Positions 62,738 through 64,000 of a stretch of 64,000 nucleotides of DNA are shown here, piece after piece. Both the position numbers and the translations under genes were made by a program. The stretch's first letter is position 1. Each line of letters opens with the position of its first letter. The stretch is from contig NZ_NGNR01000003.1 in the NCBI RefSeq assembly GCF_002198115.1, positions 124,001 to 188,000 of the forward strand. Direction: 5' to 3'. Source of the stretch: Robiginitalea sediminis (GTDB lineage: Bacteria > Bacteroidota > Bacteroidia > Flavobacteriales > Flavobacteriaceae). A model generated the notes under the pieces. It worked only from the letters and a program-made list of their open reading frames with translations. It was not told where the DNA came from and did not search any database.

Positions 62738-64000
62738 TTATTGTTTTTTATAAATCTGTTTTCCTTCTTTCAGGGTCTCCAATACCTGTATATCCTTTAT
62801 GGCATCCGGGTCAGCCTTTAGGGGGTTGGCGTCGACGATAACCAGATCGGCCAGTTTCCCGGCTTCGATGGTACCCTTCATGGATTCTTCCTGGTATTGA
62901 TGGGCTACATTTATAGTCATAGCCTGCAAGCCCTCGTAAGCGGAGATGCGTTGATCTTCTCCCACAACTTCCCCTCCGCGTGAAACCCGGTTAACCGCGG
63001 ACCATAACATAAATGGTTGGTCCAAAGGGGCAACCACAAAATCGGTATGGTTGGTAGGCCGGATACCCATTTCGATGGCATCTCGCATCGGACTGATATA
63101 TTGGGCTTGTTCCCGCCCCCTGTTGGCTATATGCGCGTCGGCAAAATAATAGGTGTGAAGGGTGTAGAAGGAAGGAGTAATTTTATACTCCAGGAATTTA
63201 GGCAGGTGGTCCTTTCGCGTAAACTGGGCATGGATCAGGGTAATATTCCGGTCCTTGCCAGGATCCTCGGCAGCAATGGCCTCATGGGTTTCAAGGAAGG
63301 TGTCGATGGCAGCGTCCCCGTTAGCATGGAGGTTCAGAGGCACCCCAAGATCGTATACTTGTTTTACAAATCCCTGGATCATATCCTTGGGAAAGGTCAA
63401 CGCTCCCTTCCAGTTCTGCTCCCCTGCCGGCCCTCCGGTCAAATACGGACTGGTGAATGCTGCCGTGCGGCCCTGGGGCGATCCGTCAATGGTAATTTTA
63501 ACCCCGCCAATTTTCAGGCGGTTATTGTACTTCTCCCATTCTTCCACCGGGAAGTGGTGCAGGGTAGTGTCCAAGTCCGTGATGAAGGGATAGGCTACTA
63601 CATCAATAAGGTGTGCGCCGGCTTCGGCCGCACGCTGCATAAGTAACAAATCCTTGATATGAGTGGCCCCTTCATGGGCTGTGGTAATGCCATTTGCCGC
63701 ATAGAGTTCATGGGCTGCCGTTGTCCAGGCCGCTTCTTCCTCGGGTGTCGGTTGGGGTAGCGAGGCAAAGATGGGCAGGTACGCGGTTTCCATGATCAGC
63801 CCCCAGGGTTCGTTTGTTCCGGGTTTGCGAACAATGACCCCGCCAGGCGGGGTTTCGGTGGATGCGCTCATGTCCCACCGCTCCATGGCTTGGGAATTAA
63901 GTACGCCTCCATGCATGGAGACATGGCCTACCAGTACCGGGTTGTCAGGTAAGGCAGCATCCAGGTCGTCCCGGTTTAGTAAGCGTCCTTCCGGCATCAC
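62738..64000 (-). CDS. YtcJ-like amidohydrolase (C-terminal part)
   Basis: At least 420 residues; the 5' end lies beyond base 64000, so the N-terminal HxH metal motif is not seen. Amidohydrolase_3 family features: NGITTAHEGA, VKITIDGSPQGRTAAFTSPYLTGG, LHANGDAAIDTFLETHEAI, LIHAQF, GIRPTNHTDFVVAPLDQPFMLWSAVNRVSRGG, IEAGKLADLVIVDANPL. Such proteins are often secreted in Bacteroidota. Substrate unknown. Confidence 0.88.
   Translation of the reverse strand: MMPEGRLLNRDDLDAALPDNPVLVGHVSMHGGVLNSQAMERWDMSASTETPPGGVIVRKPGTNEPWGLIMETAYLPIFASLPQPTPEEEAAWTTAAHELYAANGITTAHEGATHIKDLLLMQRAAEAGAHLIDVVAYPFITDLDTTLHHFPVEEWEKYNNRLKIGGVKITIDGSPQGRTAAFTSPYLTGGPAGEQNWKGALTFPKDMIQGFVKQVYDLGVPLNLHANGDAAIDTFLETHEAIAAEDPGKDRNITLIHAQFTRKDHLPKFLEYKITPSFYTLHTYYFADAHIANRGREQAQYISPMRDAIEMGIRPTNHTDFVVAPLDQPFMLWSAVNRVSRGGEVVGEDQRISAYEGLQAMTINVAHQYQEESMKGTIEAGKLADLVIVDANPLKADPDAIKDIQVLETLKEGKQIYKKQ

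Overview
The window is a 64 kb, gene-dense, fairly GC-rich stretch of chromosome from a marine member of the Flavobacteriaceae (Bacteroidota). Four things point there: the gene order rplF-rplR-rpsE-rpmD-rplO-secY-infA-rpmJ-rpsM-rpsK-rpsD-rpoA-rplQ followed by carA-eno-gltA; the near absence of Shine-Dalgarno sequences together with TAnnTTTG-type -7 boxes; FecR/TonB and DUF6090 families; and a proteorhodopsin with its retinal-forming Blh enzyme. The protein style recalls Robiginitalea-like flavobacteria, but I could not search a database. I see no rRNA, tRNA, insertion sequence, phage or CRISPR array.

Layout. 1-6.7 kb: distal part of the S10/spc/alpha ribosomal operon (L6 end to L17, with SecY, IF-1 and RpoA), including a strongly structured RNA just before rpsD, and ending at a clear terminator. 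6.7-18.2 kb: central metabolism and arginine-related genes (carA, eno, a GT5 glucan-synthase-like gene, gltA, an arginine deiminase-like gene, ctlX, an SDR gene, argS). 18.2-20.8 kb: light module with proteorhodopsin (minus strand) and blh (plus strand) reading away from one AT-rich, highly symmetric intergenic region. 20.8-31.7 kb: a FecIR/TonB-type signalling region. The STN-domain TonB receptor and FecR lie 5 kb from an ECF sigma factor that sits in a tight operon with a DUF6090 gene and fhs and is divergent from an Asp-rich lipoprotein gene. fecR and the lipoprotein gene share a distinctive upstream element, which suggests a common ECF regulon.

31.9-46.1 kb: MFS transporter, flavin reductase, ffh, folD, a previously easy-to-miss 45-aa lipoprotein, a secreted esterase, small membrane and enzyme genes, a TolB-like secreted protein, an unusual pyruvate kinase-like protein and a HerA-type ATPase. 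46.2-57.9 kb: queE, an archaemetzincin-like lipoprotein, methyltransferase, cysteine-cluster protein, fatty-acid hydroxylase family protein, NamZ-type muramidase, a LolE-like permease, a cysteine synthase-type enzyme, CotH-type lipoprotein, M20 peptidase and aldose epimerase-like protein. 57.9-64 kb: persulfide dioxygenase-rhodanese fusion, two tiny membrane proteins behind a palindromic operator-like site, an exonuclease/GIY-YIG fusion, two envelope proteins and the C-terminal part of an amidohydrolase running off the window.

The most interesting signals are regulatory: the mirror-symmetric operator between proteorhodopsin and blh, the shared element in front of fecR and the acidic lipoprotein gene, the rpsD leader structure with two mutually exclusive pairings, and three genes whose -7 box lies exactly 5 nt before the start codon, predicting leaderless mRNAs.
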